Positions 32,926 to 43,924 of a DNA stretch of 64,000 nt are shown piece by piece. Source of the DNA: Glandiceps talaboti (lineage: Eukaryota; Hemichordata; Enteropneusta; Spengelidae); assembly GCF_964340395.1 (NCBI RefSeq), contig NC_135556.1:1231001-1295000 (forward strand), in the 5' to 3' direction. Every line of letters begins with the position of its first letter. The first letter of the stretch is position 1. Under the pieces are notes generated by a model. That model saw only the letters and a program-made list of their open reading frames with translations, was not told the DNA's origin and made no database searches. A program made the position numbers and the translations under genes.

Positions 32926-33494
32926 GCAAATGTTAGATAATACAATTCATAGTAAACTGTGATCCTCTCCTAATTCCTTTTTCTAAATCATGAACCTCCC
33001 ATGTACTCGCTGAACTGATTTGTAAAATTGACCCGCCCCCATTCCCCTGTCCACTTCACCTGTAATTACTATAAGCAAACAGGGTTGTGCTCGCTTAAAG
33101 AAACATTAACCTACACAATGGTTGCCTTTAGAGTACAGGGCTAGTTGTACTTTCGATGAAGGTCACATTGTGAATGTCAATGAACATGATGAATAATTTG
33201 ATTCAGCCTTTTCTATACCGTTGTTACCATGATAATAATTAGTTGCGGTCAGCATATCCAGTTTTGTTTTTTTTTACACTTCCGTTGATTTCCATATGAC
33301 CCGAGTCGTATATTCACATACTCCGAACACATATGTATTTGTCTAAGGTGTATTCAACAGCAGACCGACCTACCAATTACGATTCGAAGGTTTTGAACAA
33401 AATAATCAAAAGTGGGAAACCAACATGTCCCTTTTGGGAAAAAACGAACGAACTTAATAAAGTTCAACCCCGATGCAGCTAATCATGTCAAATT

Positions 33495-33495
<1 letters not shown>

Positions 33496-33573
<78 letters not shown>
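33496..33573 (+). repeat. (AC)n microsatellite
   Basis: About 38 AC units upstream of the first Reeler gene. The HTHTHT ORF across it is spurious. Confidence 0.97.
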
Positions 33574-33574
<1 letters not shown>

Positions 33575-34149
33575 CACATATATATACATATATATCACGT
33601 TGCCATGGCACCCTGTACTATAGAGTGACAATGATAAATGATTGATTAAATAGAGCACTGCGATCCAAAAACTTTCATTGCCACGGCCCTCTTGACCCCA
33701 TACAAGATTTTAATGGAGGGCTGAACCTTGGTACCACGTCAAAGTACAACCTTACCGAATATTACATTAGCTGTATAGGTAAGATGACAATCGATAGACG
33801 GTGAATGACTATAACAGTTCTTAAACGGTTACGTCTCTAATTTTCTATAGCGGTAGTCACATCTGTTTCATGAGATTCCCACCACCGGAAATATTATTTT
33901 GATGAGAATGAATGTCCTGAGGAAACAATGTGCCATTGAGTGATCTAATAAATATATGTAGTATACATGTGCCATCTTCAACGCTGAGACACCCCACCCC
34001 AACCCCAACCCCAACCCCGTTATCTATAATTGGCTGTCCCGTGGTCATGGCAACAGCATACGGTAGGCCGCGAGAGAACAAACCTATATTCAATTCGGGA
34101 GAAAAGTCTGAAAGCGTCGTACAGTGAGCTTTATACCAAGGATTTGATC

Positions 34150-34366
34150 ATGGAACGGGATATCAGTGTAGTTTGCGTCCCTCTTGTCCTGTTTTTCATT
34201 CCCTGTGTGCTTGGATATGGAAGTGGAGCACCCTCCTCCGCATACAAGACCATGACACCAGGTCATCTGAATAATAATAATCCGTTGAATCCTCAAGATA
34301 ATGGAGACAGTCCGTATACTGTGGAAGTAAACGTTACAAAGTATGAGGCTGGAGAGCCAGTTGAAG
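34150..34366 (+). CDS. Reeler-domain protein 1, exon 1 (signal peptide and start of domain)
   Basis: ATG at 34150 starts a hydrophobic signal peptide (VCVPLVLFFIPCVLG). The mature start is 'YGSGAPSSAYKTMTPGH', the hallmark N-terminus of Reeler domains (GAP..AC..M.PGH) as found in FRRS1 and insect defence proteins. Here the usual Cys is Tyr. The exon ends in phase 1 at GAAG|gtattt (34366/34367). An upstream in-frame ATG exists at 34030, but starting there would bury the signal peptide. Complete gene: 34150-34366, 35895-36123, 37233-37318, 37786-37847, giving 197 residues. It has a Reeler domain only, without DOMON or cytochrome b561, so a ferric reductase role is not implied. Secreted or surface protein, exact function unknown. 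Confidence 0.85.
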
Positions 34367-35894
34367 GTATTTCTATATATTTCGAATCCGAAAGGTATAC
34401 AGCCAGGTCAGTCTTCCAAGTCAGGGGGGGGGGGGGTACAGGGATAGGCCCGTGGGGATTTGGGGATTGATCTTGTTCAACCGGTCCGTGAATATCCAAA
34501 TTTGCAAAGCGATGGACAATATTTGAGGTAGAATTTAAAGTCGACGATTGTACTCAATACATGGACACTAAGGGGAGAACCATTTTATTTCTGGGGGCGG
34601 GGGTGGACGAATTGGGTATGTCAGCACATTTTTTCACATCACTGTGACAGCAATTTTTTTTCTATTGTCAGTCCTGCATCAAATTATTTTTTCCATGCAA
34701 TTTTTTTATTTCTCGGTTACCAATTTTGTAACGTGCGGTTCATAACTATACCTACATGTCATTGGTTCACAACTAACTTGTTCTGTTAAGCAACAAGTAA
34801 TAAGTTGCAGTTTACAATCCATGTTTCTACTATTTACATTTTATGTACAAGAGATAGCTGGTAAAAATTCCATGAGGAGCTGTCTGATCTCACAAATATT
34901 GAAAATATTAGCGCCTCCAGAGAAAATGAAATTCGGATTCCCAAATTTTGCTGATTTCAGCCCATCGCAACAATTTTTTTTACTTCTGTCTGTTGGAACA
35001 ATTTTTTTTCTGAAGCCATTACAGGATCAAATTATTTGTTTTCTCCTTCACATGCTGACAAATCCCTCCCCTCCCCATCATCCAACCCCCTCCCCCACTC
35101 GGGAAATCAAACGGTTCTCCCCTAACTCAATTGTCAATATCAACAACAATGTAATGTTAACTTGGTTGAACATTCTGTTGAGCGGTCAAGGTCATACTCA
35201 GTGTGATTTTTAGTACAACAAAGTGGAACAAAGGCAATAGACTAGATGTCAAGATATTAAAGATGAACTCCATTTTGTTTCAGTATGTCTTAAATACGAA
35301 GCAATTAGACATAAGCAGATTCGACAGTATTATTGGAGACAACCGACCTTTTTTCAAATTCATTGATTTAATGTCCTGTGACAACGAGTTTGTTATTAAG
35401 GAACTTGCTGGCCTTTATATCTATAAAGCATTTAAAGTTAGGAATGAAGAGCTATAATTTGTTGATGTGACATTGATCGGATAATGTTACCTTCTCCATT
35501 TATTTGTCCATTTAGTTACGTAACGTTTGTGTATGTATGTAACCCTACTTAGGTTTATAACTAGTGGGGGGGACACATTAATATGTGTAGCCGGGAGGGG
35601 GTACGAAAATTCTTGGGTTCATTTCGGGGGGGGGGGGGGGCATGACACTTCTTGAGAGCGAGAAGGTGGGGGGGTTGCGAATTTCTTTTGACTAAAATAA
35701 TTTATCCCCAGCCCCCCCCCCCCCCCCCCGCCGTAAATTCTGATCCCAGCCTTATAACCGGCGGCAAATATCACCAACGACCTTAGTATGGGAAGCCATT
35801 CAGGCCAAAAGTATATTGCTCGTACCCGGCGCCTGTCACGAGTAAAAAACAAACAAACAAACTACGAATAACAGACGGAACGTTTTATTTCCAG
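34367..35894. other. Reeler 1 intron 1, with an unexplained 84-codon ORF
   Basis: The ORF at 35203-35457 (+) is open from MIFSTTKWNKG to 'IKELAGLYIYKAFKVRNEEL' and has coding-like composition (contains NRPFFKFIDLMSCDNEF). I recognise no family and see no splice signals. It may be a fragment of a mobile element or viral insertion. G-rich and C-rich homopolymers occur at 34426, 35625-35640 and 35714-35730. Confidence 0.4.
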
Positions 35895-36123
35895 TTACCA
35901 TTAAAGGTGGCAAGTATAAGGGCGTTCTAATACAAGCTCGAAAGAAAGATGAAGATGACGATACACCCATCGGTACGTGGATGAATCCTCCAAACAGTAC
36001 ACAACTTATCTCGTGTGAGAATACTGATGATGCTGTAACTCATTCAAGTGATGACGATAAGGACGAGGACTCTGTTTACACATGGAATCCTCCTAATGAG
36101 GGTGTTGGGGACGTTGAAATTGT
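35895..36123 (+). CDS. Reeler-domain protein 1, exon 2 (core of domain)
   Basis: Starts after ttatttccag in phase 1 and reads VTIKGGKYKGVLIQARK, the conserved 'F/YKG.L.QAR' strand of Reeler domains. Then come 'PIGTWMNPPNSTQLISCEN', DDAVTHSS (the 'C......THS' signature) and 'YTWNPPNEGVGDVEIV' (the W.PP....G.V.F pattern). The acidic insert DEDDD and the DDDKDED run are unusual. It ends in phase 2 at a consensus gtaagt (36124). Confidence 0.93.
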
Positions 36124-37232
36124 GTAAGTTATCGAGATGTTAAGTGGTCATTTGGATGAGAAATTGGCGTTCAGTTTGGATTTTTCAGTAGATTAGCAAT
36201 AATTGCACTGTTTTTATTTGATAATGTGAAAGAACATCTTAGACCAAGTCAGTGTTTGTTATCAGCATATTGCATGGTAATCTTAGACCAAGTCGGTGTT
36301 TGTTATCAGCATATTGCATGGTAATTGGTCTTCATTATGTGGAGAAGGAATTAGATGTATGTACAGACCGGACATGACGTAGTTAATTTGCCATGTTTGT
36401 TTTATAAATACTTCATTACGATAATAACAAACTTTGTAATATTTTTATGAAGTAATTTTTTTCAATTAATAGGTTACAAACACCGACTTAGTCTATATTG
36501 TTCCACACGTTTTTTATGTATCATACCAAATATTTCTCATCATTTGTGGCAAATTATTCCCAAATCAAGTACAAAATTAAAGAAATGTTCTGTGATGCTA
36601 CACAACTCATTAACAGTTGAGGATATGATAAAAGATTAGAAATTTTGATGTCATGTATAGTTATTGTAAAGTGACAAGATGTTCCAGAAGAGTGGGTCTG
36701 CTGGAGGGAACGGTACAGCTAGTGACAACATCATGAGAAAGTGACATATCAACAAACTAAAATAGCTGCAAACTAAAACTCTTGTTGTTGCTTGTTTATG
36801 TCAGTTGATATTTAGCTCCTCGCGGAAGGATGGTGACTTTGATAATAAGTTTCCTCAAGTGGCCATACATTCGACCTGATACGGTGTTCACACTATCGTG
36901 ATTACAATGTGATTATATCAACGTAAGGCAACGCTTGTGTGGTCTCATACATTAATTTTAGTTTAATTTCTCACTGTCTTAGTTTGATATATGTATGGTA
37001 ATGTTCGATATGCACAAAATCAAAGTTTATGAGTGTCATCTTGAGTTAACTACTACCTCTGATGTAGAGGTGTCAGTCATCATGGTTTGATAAAAATTGC
37101 AGAAACTAACGTTGATTTCGACAAATAACAGACTTCCCACATTATTTCTGTCACAAATTTATATTACAATATCACGTATCAAAATTCAGAAATTACATTA
37201 TAACAAATCAGTTTGACTTCCTTTGATGGCAG
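36124..37232. other. Reeler 1 intron 2
   Basis: Non-coding. An exact-looking tandem duplication of about 47 bp (cttagaccaagtcagtgttt, then tatcagcatattgcatgg) lies at 36236-36325. Confidence 0.7.
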
Positions 37233-37318
37233 TGTTACAGTGGCAGAGACTCATGATGTCTACTGGGTCAAGGTATCATCCCCTGGGATAACTGGAGATG
37301 GAAGTGGTGCCCAAACAG
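37233..37318 (+). CDS. Reeler-domain protein 1, exon 3 (last strand of domain)
   Basis: After gatggcag in phase 2 it reads VTVAETHDVYWVKVSSPGI then TGDGSGAQTG, ending in phase 1 at gtaatc. The 'T.V....YWV.V.S' pattern is the final strand of the Reeler fold in the secreted subfamily. The small-residue stretch GDGSGAQTG before the hydrophobic tail is compatible with a GPI attachment region. Confidence 0.9.
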
Positions 37319-37785
37319 GTAATCTCTCCCGTTTGTCTTGATGTGTGTCTATATATTGTAATATTGTGCATACATCTTGTATGGCTCTAAATTTCTTATT
37401 ATGAGTTTTACAAGTGATTTTGTAAATTACAGCAACTTTATAATTTTGTAGTTTTATAATTTGATATCTCGTTCTAAAGTAAAGGAGTCCTTTTTCAATA
37501 TCATTAGACATAACGGCTAAAACTTATGATTAAAAAATAGTTCTTCTCATGCATAGTAATTCCCAACATAAGCTACTATACTGTATGGCTATTTACCGAG
37601 TTAAAACAGTATTTGTAGATATATAATGTTTATATTATGTATGTGTATCATGGAAGGACTGTGAATGAAACACAAATTGTTTTCGTCCACTATGGATATA
37701 CTAGTATACAATTTCAATCTGGAGTCTGGAGTTTCTGCAAGCTGCACCTTGATGTTTTTTTTATTTCCAATTTTCTTTATTGCAG

Positions 37786-37847
37786 GGGCATGTCTAAACG
37801 TACTTCTAATGGTTGTGGTCTGCATCAGTTCCATTATTCTTCAGTGA
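37786..37847 (+). CDS. Reeler-domain protein 1, exon 4 (hydrophobic C-terminus)
   Basis: After ctttattgcag in phase 1 it reads 'GACLNVLLMVVVCISSIILQ' and stops at 37845-37847. The protein ends in a hydrophobic run with no cytoplasmic tail, preceded by small residues. This is a typical GPI-anchor signal, although a single-pass C-terminal membrane segment cannot be excluded. Confidence 0.8.
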
Positions 37848-38022
37848 AACAAAAGCACATTGTGTTGGATCTTTCACGACCAATTGCTAATATGTGATGG
37901 TCCGCAATTATAATTAATAACATTTATAACTTTGTTAGTCACGTGACATTGGTTTGTTACTAGAAGCGAAAATTATATAAGGATTTCCGGCATGCATAGA
38001 AGGAGGGAGAGATGATTTAGTA
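37848..38022. other. 3' region of Reeler 1
   Basis: Presumed 3' UTR and intergenic sequence. No clear AATAAA was found before the minisatellite; a taattaataa run lies at about 37913. Confidence 0.4.
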
Positions 38023-38024
38023 TG

Positions 38025-38735
38025 TGTATAACTTGATATCTCATTTTACAGAGGTGTATAAATTGATATCTCATTTTACAGAGGTGTATAAATTGATATC
38101 TCATTTTACAGAGGTGTATAAATTGATATCTCGTACTATAAAAGTAAGTGTATATCTTGATATCTTGTACTAAAGTAGGTGTATATCTTGTACTAAAGTA
38201 GGTGTATATCTTGTACTAAAGTACATGTATAACTTGATACCTTGTACTAAAGTAGGTGTATATCTTGATACCTTGTACTAAAGTAGGTGTATAACTTGAT
38301 ACCTTGTACTAAAGTAGGTGTATAACTTGATACCTTGTACTAAAGTAGGTGTATATCTTGTACTAAAGTACATGTATAACTTGATACCTTGTACTAAAGT
38401 AGGTGTATAACTTGATACCTTGTACTAAAGTAGGTGTATAACTTGATACCTTGTACTAAAGTAGGTGTATAACTTGATACCTTGTACTAAAGTAGGTGTA
38501 TAACTTGATACCTTGTACTAAAGTAGGTGTATATCTTGATACCTTGTACTAAAGTAGGTGTATAACTTGATACCTTGTACTAAAGTAGGTGTATAACTTG
38601 ATACCTTGTACTAAAGTAGGTGTATAACTTGATACCTTGTACTAAAGTAGGTGTATAACTTGATACCTTGTACTAAAGTAGGTGTATAACTTGATACCTT
38701 GTACTAAAGTAGGTGTATATCTTGATACCTTGTGG
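38025..38735 (+). repeat. 30/31-bp minisatellite array
   Basis: The first three units are gaggtgtataaattgatatc plus tcattttaca. About 20 units follow with aggtgtataacttgatacct and tgtactaaagt, some shortened to a 21-bp form (aggtgtatatcttgtactaa plus agt). The 31-bp unit keeps no long ORF. Confidence 0.95.
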
Positions 38736-41700
38736 CATGACATATAGTACGTTACCACCTGACAAGATATCTAGATGTTATGGAATAGAATATCCTTGAT
38801 AAAGAATTTTGATTCGAAACATGGGATTGCATTTATTGATTCGGACTGTTCCTTATGTATTTGTTTGTTTGTTTGTTTGTTTGTTTGTTTGTTTGTTTGA
38901 CTTTATTTCAACTCGATAAATTGTTGAGCCTCTTCTAACACAATGTCGAGTAAGGGAAATTTACAATATTTACATTAACATATGCAGAAAAATAAATGAT
39001 GACAAATTAAGAAGTGGGAAAAAATTATAAATATTATATAGAAATCATAATTTTTATAATGATCATGTTTATTTGAATATTAACCACCCTACCTGTGGTA
39101 GTTTATGAACATCTGTTGCCATGGTAACCAAAATCACCATAATATGTTAATCATTTTTCCAAAATTTGACATAAAACATTGAAAAAAAGATAATACAGTG
39201 AAAAAATTTCCTTGTATTAGACATGTATGTGTTAGTGTTACCTGGTGTAACACATTGTAGAAAATTGGATAGCTGTTTCCATGGAAACATATGGTAGATG
39301 TAAAAATTATGTTTTCATTATATACACATACATCTCACAAATAACATTATAAATCTGATAAATATCTTTTTATTTGCACATTGACCCCACTACCAAGGGT
39401 AGTTTGTCATGCTAGGTTCAAAAACCGTGGTCATTTAATGAACATCAGTTGCCATGGTAACCAAAATACCCACATTATATTGATTTTTTGAAAAATTAAG
39501 CATAAAACATTTTTAAAAAATTCAAATTTAGGAAAAAACATCATTGCTGTTGGCATCTACTAGTTGATGATATCAGGTGTAACAAAGTTTCATGATTTTT
39601 GAAATTATCTGTATCATACTTAAGCAATTGTAAAACTCTAACATCGCCTGAATAAATTGTAAATACCTAAAATACCAACAGTCCTTGAGAATTCCATCTA
39701 CGCAGCTAGCTTCAGTCTTTTATCACAAAATCTTCAAAGTAAGCGTACACATACATTTGAGTACAAGTTGACATGATCGTTGACTCCATACTGTATATTA
39801 TTATTTGTACTTGGATTTTATCCAATAAAATATTGCCTGCTTTAAATTCTCCAACTCAAGTGACAACACGATGTGCGTATATGCGTATGTACGTATTTCC
39901 GGCCGGGTCCCAGTGACACGTGCCAAATTCAAATGATAAGGACACTGAATATAGTTGGGGATCACAGTATCATCGGGAATATCGATATTATTATCCAGAA
40001 TTTCTGAGTCGTGAAGGCGTGAGGCTTGCTGACCAGTGTTATAAAGATGGTGACTGTTATACTGTGCGCGTGCAAGTCGACTGACGTCACTAGAATGTAA
40101 TACAATGTAGCAATATATAGCTATCACGGGAATCACACATGTCACGTGCACTGCATTTATGTGTGTATGCAGTGCAGTGGTATGCGGTGTGCGGTACACA
40201 CATCATATACACAAGCAAGATAGACAATGAAAGCAACCAACTCACTAGCCTATTGTTTACATGACTTTGCCAAACTACTAGGAATAATCATTAATTTACA
40301 ATTTACACAAACTTGACTTAAAAACAGAAAGGGGCATTGCAAATATTTTGTAATGCATGCGTAGTCCGGATTGTTTGTCTTGCTTTCAAGCAGACTACCG
40401 AGAGTTGATTGCTTTTATTTTGATACAATAACATGTACCACTGATGCAATCAATGTAAAAAGACGCAACAATGATGTTGCCATTGTTGTGTCTACCTGGA
40501 AAATTACATACATCGCGGTGAAAACACGTTCATAAGGGACATAGCACAGTAGAGTGAATACGTCACGCTCCCACGTCAAAAATCAAAACAAAATAAATAA
40601 ATAAGTAAATAAATAAAACAAAAATTTTCACTGTAAGATAATCCTAGACATAGTTCTCTTCAGCATGTTCAAATTTTATTTTACGAGACAAAAATAGTCG
40701 TAGACGATATACGGCACCATGACACACTGTGTAAGCACAGGTAGTTTTTGGAAAGATGACAAAGCTGCTGCTGTGTGGATGGTAATGAACCCAATCAATA
40801 GAAAATGAAATAATTAAAAAAAAAGTGCGTACATAGGTTTAACAGAGATAGTAATCCGACAACATTTTCTGATAACTTTGCTATTTGTGAGGCTAGCTAG
40901 TAGCTAGCCACTTCGCTATAACACTGTGAGTAATCAGCATAGCAAACATGAGCCGGCATAGCAAATATATGCTCAAACGGATACATTTTATTGAAAATAG
41001 GACCAAAAGGTACCATTCCTCTAAATTGTCTCTCACACAATGCTTTATTATTATATAATATCAAATATCTCACCAGAAGAGGGCAGCAGGTGGTAACGAG
41101 CACTGCTACAAAAAAATTGAGGTCACGTATTCGCTTTGAAGCGTCCTGATTGGTTTACTCGATGCCGTGTCCTACCCCTCTGTATTACTAGTTTAAGCAA
41201 GGAATACGTTTGAGCTCGAGCATGGCAAGCAGTGCGTCAGCTGTTGCGAGCGAACTAAGCGTCGATTTTGCACTATGATCATGTTCCATTAATGTTGGTA
41301 ACAGATAAAACATTACAGACTAAATCGATCCGTATACTTTCTTTTCCTTCATTCTTTTTTGGAGTCTTACATATACTATTGACTACTGCCCCCGAACAAA
41401 AAAAAAGCTAGTGTTACCGATGAACGGGTTTGTCATTCATTAAAAAGTCACCGTCGGCAACTTACCGACGCAATTTGCATACATTATACTCACTACATTC
41501 ACATATTTTTTGTGGGTATGGATAGTACTTAATGTGCATAAGCTTGGTTTGTGATCTGAGGCCTAAGTAACACTGTTCTGCTACACGCGGACATGTGAAT
41601 ATATATACAAAAACAAACACGAAGTCATTTTTTTACTGGAAAAGATTTATTTATTATCAGTTCAATACAAAATATACAGGTAACAAGATACATTTTGTAG

Positions 41701-41875
41701 AAAACGAATCAAAGTAGAAAAAAATATTGAGACTCAGAATGTACATGTATATCAGAATTCTCGTAAGACTTTGGTGACAGTAAATGGTGACTCGGCTCGG
41801 TTTATCATGATCAGCCAGTGTTTAAAACTGTAAATTGTGGGCTATTCCCCAAAGAAAATCTAGCACGTGACGATT
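38736..41875. other. Intergenic, no gene recognised; two copies of a short dispersed repeat
   Basis: (TTTG)n lies at 38860-38899. Two related blocks at 39075-39180 and 39385-39500 share 'gttgccatggtaaccaaaat' and a 'acataaaacat'-like word. A 132-codon ORF on the - strand (39801-40199) ends 'ELENLKQAIFYWIKSKYK'; I cannot support it as a gene. The rest has only short ORFs. Confidence 0.5.
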
Positions 41876-41879
41876 TTCA

Positions 41880-42290
41880 AAATCTTGCACTATTGCATGG
41901 ATTCTGGCTGCAGTATCCTGATACTGTCGACGTTGTGGTTGTGCTGAGTAACCCCGGGGCAATCATTTAGTTGATGACGACGTTGTTTAGTGCCTGCTCA
42001 CGTTTCAGAATATTGAGAAATCGCCATATATTTGGGTGTCTGATGAGAAGCAACGTTGGCTTGCATTCTGCGGTGCCATTCCTCTATATCATTAATATTG
42101 TTGTTGGTTCTTGGTAACTCGTCGTTGATTCGACTATTCATGTTCCACATGGGAAACGTGGGGGTCGTCGCCTGTTGCGTCTTGGTCTTCCAATGTAGTT
42201 ACTTTCAAAATAATCAACTACCTGCTCAGCATCATCTGGCATATTCTGAGGTAATGTCTCAAACGTATCAATGACTTAAATTATTGTGTC
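41880..42290 (-). pseudogene. MULE-type transposase C-terminal remnant
   Basis: On the - strand, across at least one frame break: 'PDDAEQVVDYFESNYIGRPR', 'RRRPPRFP', then 'DELPRTNNN' with 'IEEWHRRMQANV', then 'HPNIWRFLNILKREQALNN'. The R.PRR...P.FP / LPRTNN..EGWH / HPNIW.F...LK.EQ series is what I know from the C-terminal region of MULE-like transposases in invertebrates. The catalytic domain is not present, so this is a fragment. Confidence 0.6.
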
Positions 42291-43099
42291 GTAAACAAAA
42301 ACACCTTCTAAATACTTGTGTAATAAGCACATCGAGATTTGTTAACTGGTTGAAAAGAGAAGAATAATGTTCCAGAAAATTATGTGAATTACGGCGGTAA
42401 GTTAAATCATCATGCCGACATTTATGAATAGCGTAACAATTATCACAGATAACAATAGAGTAAAACATGTGAATGTAGTGAGTATAATGTATGCAAATTG
42501 CAGCCATAAGTTGCCGATGGTGACTTTTTAATGAATGACAAACCCGTCAGTTGTCTGGGGGGGGGGGGAGGGGCGGTTGTCCTTCGGGGGTAATTGTCCT
42601 TCGGGGCAATTGTCCGGGGGCAGTTGTCCGGGGGGGGGGGGCAGTTGTCCTAGAATCTATTAAAATATACTATAAATAAAGTATGTAAATGTTTGAATTG
42701 AGCACGAGCCATGATAATGTTGGTAACAGATTAAAGCATTACAAACAAACTGAATCTATTCTATACTTGTTTTGTGGAGTCTGTCATAATATAAACTTAT
42801 TCTGTGATTAAACTGTTTTCATTGTGTTTTTCAAAGATCAGATACTAGTAAATGTACTTATGCATATCTATCATGATGCCGCTATTTTATTTATTTATTT
42901 TTTTCAAATTGTATTTTGCTTTGTTAAATTACCCAGGATACCGAATATATGTAGGCATGTAATAAGCTTATACAATATATTAAGAAATTAGGAACAAGTA
43001 TCATGTACGATGTAAATGTGACTCTTACACATTAAGCTAATTTGGGCCTATATTATAGAATCATTTTCGGATTGCACTAGAATTGTTGCCTCACGCCCC
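42291..43099. other. Intergenic, G-rich tract, no gene
   Basis: 42555-42650 is G-rich, with repeated words ttgtccttcggggg and gcagttgtcc, a small decayed tandem repeat. The rest is AT-rich and non-coding. Confidence 0.5.
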
Positions 43100-43555
43100 T
43101 GGTCAGATATTAGGGAATTATGTAAATAAGCTACTAATTCCATGGGGTTCCATCGTCCCGAGATGGAAAATGATTTCCTCCTCCTTCAACCTCAATCGAT
43201 CCTCATTACCAGAAACCTTACAAATTCCTGAAATAGACATATCTGATACACTATGATCGTTAGTAATAAAATGCACAGATACAGGATAGTTACGATTCTT
43301 TTGTCTGGTGAGACCGGAGATGTTCAACGAAACGATCACCAAGACGACGAACGCACCTACATACAACCCCCCCCCCCCCCCCATTTCTGGCATCCATGTA
43401 ATGCAATACTCTATGTTAGTACTGATAGAAGTAAATCTGCTCGTAACAGCAACACTGTTCTTAGGGCAAAAGACATGATTAGTATTAATAATGAAACGAC
43501 ATGTACTACATCGACTACGATCGCATGGAAATGAACCAACATTAACTTCTGATCA
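43100..43555 (-). pseudogene. Penelope-like element, 3' fragment (GIY-YIG region), copy 1
   Basis: Aligns with 43945-44335 plus 44651-44710 of the adjacent copy. Shared - strand peptides include 'NRNYPVSVHFITNDHSVSD' and 'SISGICKVSG'. The GIY-YIG endonuclease motif is disrupted by a poly-C/poly-G run at 43367-43383. It lacks the RT part. Confidence 0.75.
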
Positions 43556-43593
43556 TACATACATACATACATACATACATACATACATACGCA

Positions 43594-43625
<32 letters not shown>

Positions 43626-43678
43626 CATACATACATACATACATACATACATACATACATACATACATACATACATAG
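43556..43678. repeat. (CATA)n/(CGCA)n/(CACA)n microsatellite between the two Penelope copies
   Basis: Tetranucleotide and dinucleotide blocks sit exactly at the 5' border of Penelope copy 1. The MYVCMYVC and HTYIHTYI ORFs are artefacts. Confidence 0.95.
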
Positions 43679-43699
43679 AAATGCATATGGAACTTGTAA

Positions 43700-43924
43700 G
43701 TCAGTCCGTATAAATAGATGTAAAATTCGACGTTTCGAATACAAATTCTTTATCAAGGTATAATCGGCGAGCTTCAGACATGTTAGGTAAACATCTGAAC
43801 ACATCTGAATGTTATGAAACAGAACGACAACCGCGCGTGATTAACGGTTATACGTGTGAAAATTTCTAATATTCGCACGTACTAAATAGAACCCAATAGA
43901 ACACGCCTGAAATTTAAAAAAAAA
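43700..43924 (-). other. Putative Penelope terminal region (pseudo-LTR-like), with hammerhead-like core
   Basis: Downstream of the main Penelope copy in its orientation. On the - strand CTTGATAAAGAATTTG then TATTCGAAACGTC resembles the CUGAUGA-stem II-GAAAC core of hammerhead ribozymes, which are known from Penelope termini. GAAT/ATTC forms a 4-bp stem II with a TTGT loop. The core differs at two positions and I could not define stems I and III, so this is tentative. Confidence 0.35.

Noticed and set aside
33988-34018. Telomere-like (CCCCAA)n run
   Set aside because: Only about four units, not TTAGGG-type, with no other sign of a chromosome end. A short local simple repeat.
34030-34149. Upstream in-frame ATG of Reeler 1
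   Set aside because: It would add 40 hydrophilic residues before the signal peptide. The ATG at 34150 gives a normal secretory leader.
38025-38735. Regular short repeats reminiscent of a CRISPR array (also at 25.0, 52.2 and 63.1 kb)
   Set aside because: The units are directly contiguous, with no unique spacers and no cas genes, and the genome is eukaryotic. They are minisatellites.
39801-40199. 132-codon - strand ORF
   Set aside because: No recognisable domain, no splice context and no copy elsewhere in the window. Length alone is not enough in AT-rich intergenic DNA.
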